NCBI GenBank assembly: GCA_003641675.1
Contig: QNBI01000122.1
Span: 1 to 6,527 of the forward strand
From: Spirochaetota bacterium
GTDB lineage: Bacteria; Spirochaetota; Spirochaetia; SZUA-6
Length of the DNA: 6,527 nt
Direction of reading: 5' to 3'
Both the position numbers and the translations under genes were made by a program. Under the pieces are notes generated by a model. It did not search any database and was not told the DNA's origin. It was given only the letters and a program-made list of their open reading frames with translations. This document shows positions 6,097-6,527 of this stretch, piece by piece (positions within the stretch are counted from its first letter, which is position 1; the number at the start of each line of letters is the position of its first letter).

Positions 6097-6527
6097 ATGA
6101 TTAATTATATAAACGATATCAGGGGTATTGTTCCTCTCTGGGTTCTAATTGCTGCGGCAGCTGCTGTGCTGGGTGTGCTCCTTTTGTGTGCGCTCGAATT
6201 TATTTTGAAGAGAAGATTTAATATAAAGCTAAAGAGAGTAACAGAACATCCCGACCTTGCGGAAAAACTTATTTTAAACAGGTACAGTCCGGAAAGGATT
6301 GCCCGAAAATCCCGTGCAATAGAAAAATTCGCAAAAAAATACGGTCCTGAGATTATTCAATATACAAAAATAGATAATGCCTGGATTAAGAGGCTTTTGG
6401 AGAAACACAAAGAGAAAGACTTAAAAAGAGTAATGCAGTACGCACGTAAAAAAGGTATATTTTCATGTTTTAGAGTAAGCATGCTTAGCCGGAAACTTTC
6501 CAACATCTTCATGCAGCAGCTTAATAC
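6097..6527 (+). CDS. Membrane-anchored protein of unknown function, N-terminal part
   Basis: The gene is incomplete: 143 codons are in the window with no stop, and it continues past the right edge. The start is firm, since AGGAGG at 6084-6089 sits 7 nt before ATG 6097. The protein has a short N-terminal stretch and one strong hydrophobic helix at about residues 11-33 (VPLWVLIAAAAAVLGVLLL). A positively charged cytoplasmic-type region (LKRRFNIKLKR) follows. The remainder is Lys/Arg-rich and apparently all-helical, with segments such as SPERIARKSRAIEKFAKKYG and MQYARKKGIFSCFRVSMLS; helical repeats of HEAT/TPR type are possible but unproven. No enzyme motif is visible. The 15-nt gap after the cyclase stop and the strong ribosome site imply co-transcription and perhaps a role alongside cAMP signalling, which is inference only. 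Confidence 0.85.
   Translation, partial: MINYINDIRGIVPLWVLIAAAAAVLGVLLLCALEFILKRRFNIKLKRVTEHPDLAEKLILNRYSPERIARKSRAIEKFAKKYGPEIIQYTKIDNAWIKRLLEKHKEKDLKRVMQYARKKGIFSCFRVSMLSRKLSNIFMQQLN

Overview
The window is most likely chromosomal DNA from a spirochaete of the Treponema/Spirochaeta type. This is inferred from the gene set and protein style: a compact fab cluster, a soluble GAF-PAS class III cyclase, and a small exported barrel-like protein, in moderately AT-rich DNA with strong Shine-Dalgarno sites. No rRNA or other species marker is present, so the taxonomy is tentative.

Left part (1-2020, minus strand): a fatty-acid biosynthesis operon read right to left as fabD, fabG, fabF. The genes are packed tightly (1 nt between fabD and fabG, 11 nt between fabG and fabF), and fabF runs off the left edge. 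FabD loads malonyl onto acyl carrier protein, FabF condenses and FabG reduces the 3-ketoacyl product. The carrier protein gene acpP, often found between fabG and fabF, is absent here. A sigma70-like promoter ahead of fabD contains a perfect 8+5+8 palindrome over its -10 element, the best regulatory signal in the window.

Middle (2138-4077): a small secreted, probably outer-membrane protein on the minus strand and a 12-helix-type major facilitator transporter on the plus strand diverge from a shared promoter region. The transporter has no ATG, GTG or TTG start at its true N-terminus; a perfectly spaced GGAGG points to a CTG start at 2812.

Gap (4078-4485): this is not empty. It holds a hairpin terminator and, on the minus strand, a frameshifted and 5'-truncated remnant of the C-terminus of a carbohydrate-binding-like beta-sandwich protein. 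An AT-rich leader for the next gene follows.

Right part (4486-6527, plus strand): a GAF-PAS class III adenylate cyclase with a complete active site of the Lys/Thr (class IIIb) type. It is followed after 15 nt by a membrane-anchored protein of unknown function that runs off the right edge, probably in the same operon.

I see no CRISPR array, tRNA, rRNA, insertion sequence or phage gene, and nothing that amounts to a wholly new multi-gene system. The points most worth following are the fabD operator, the CTG start, the gene remnant and the cyclase/membrane-protein pair.
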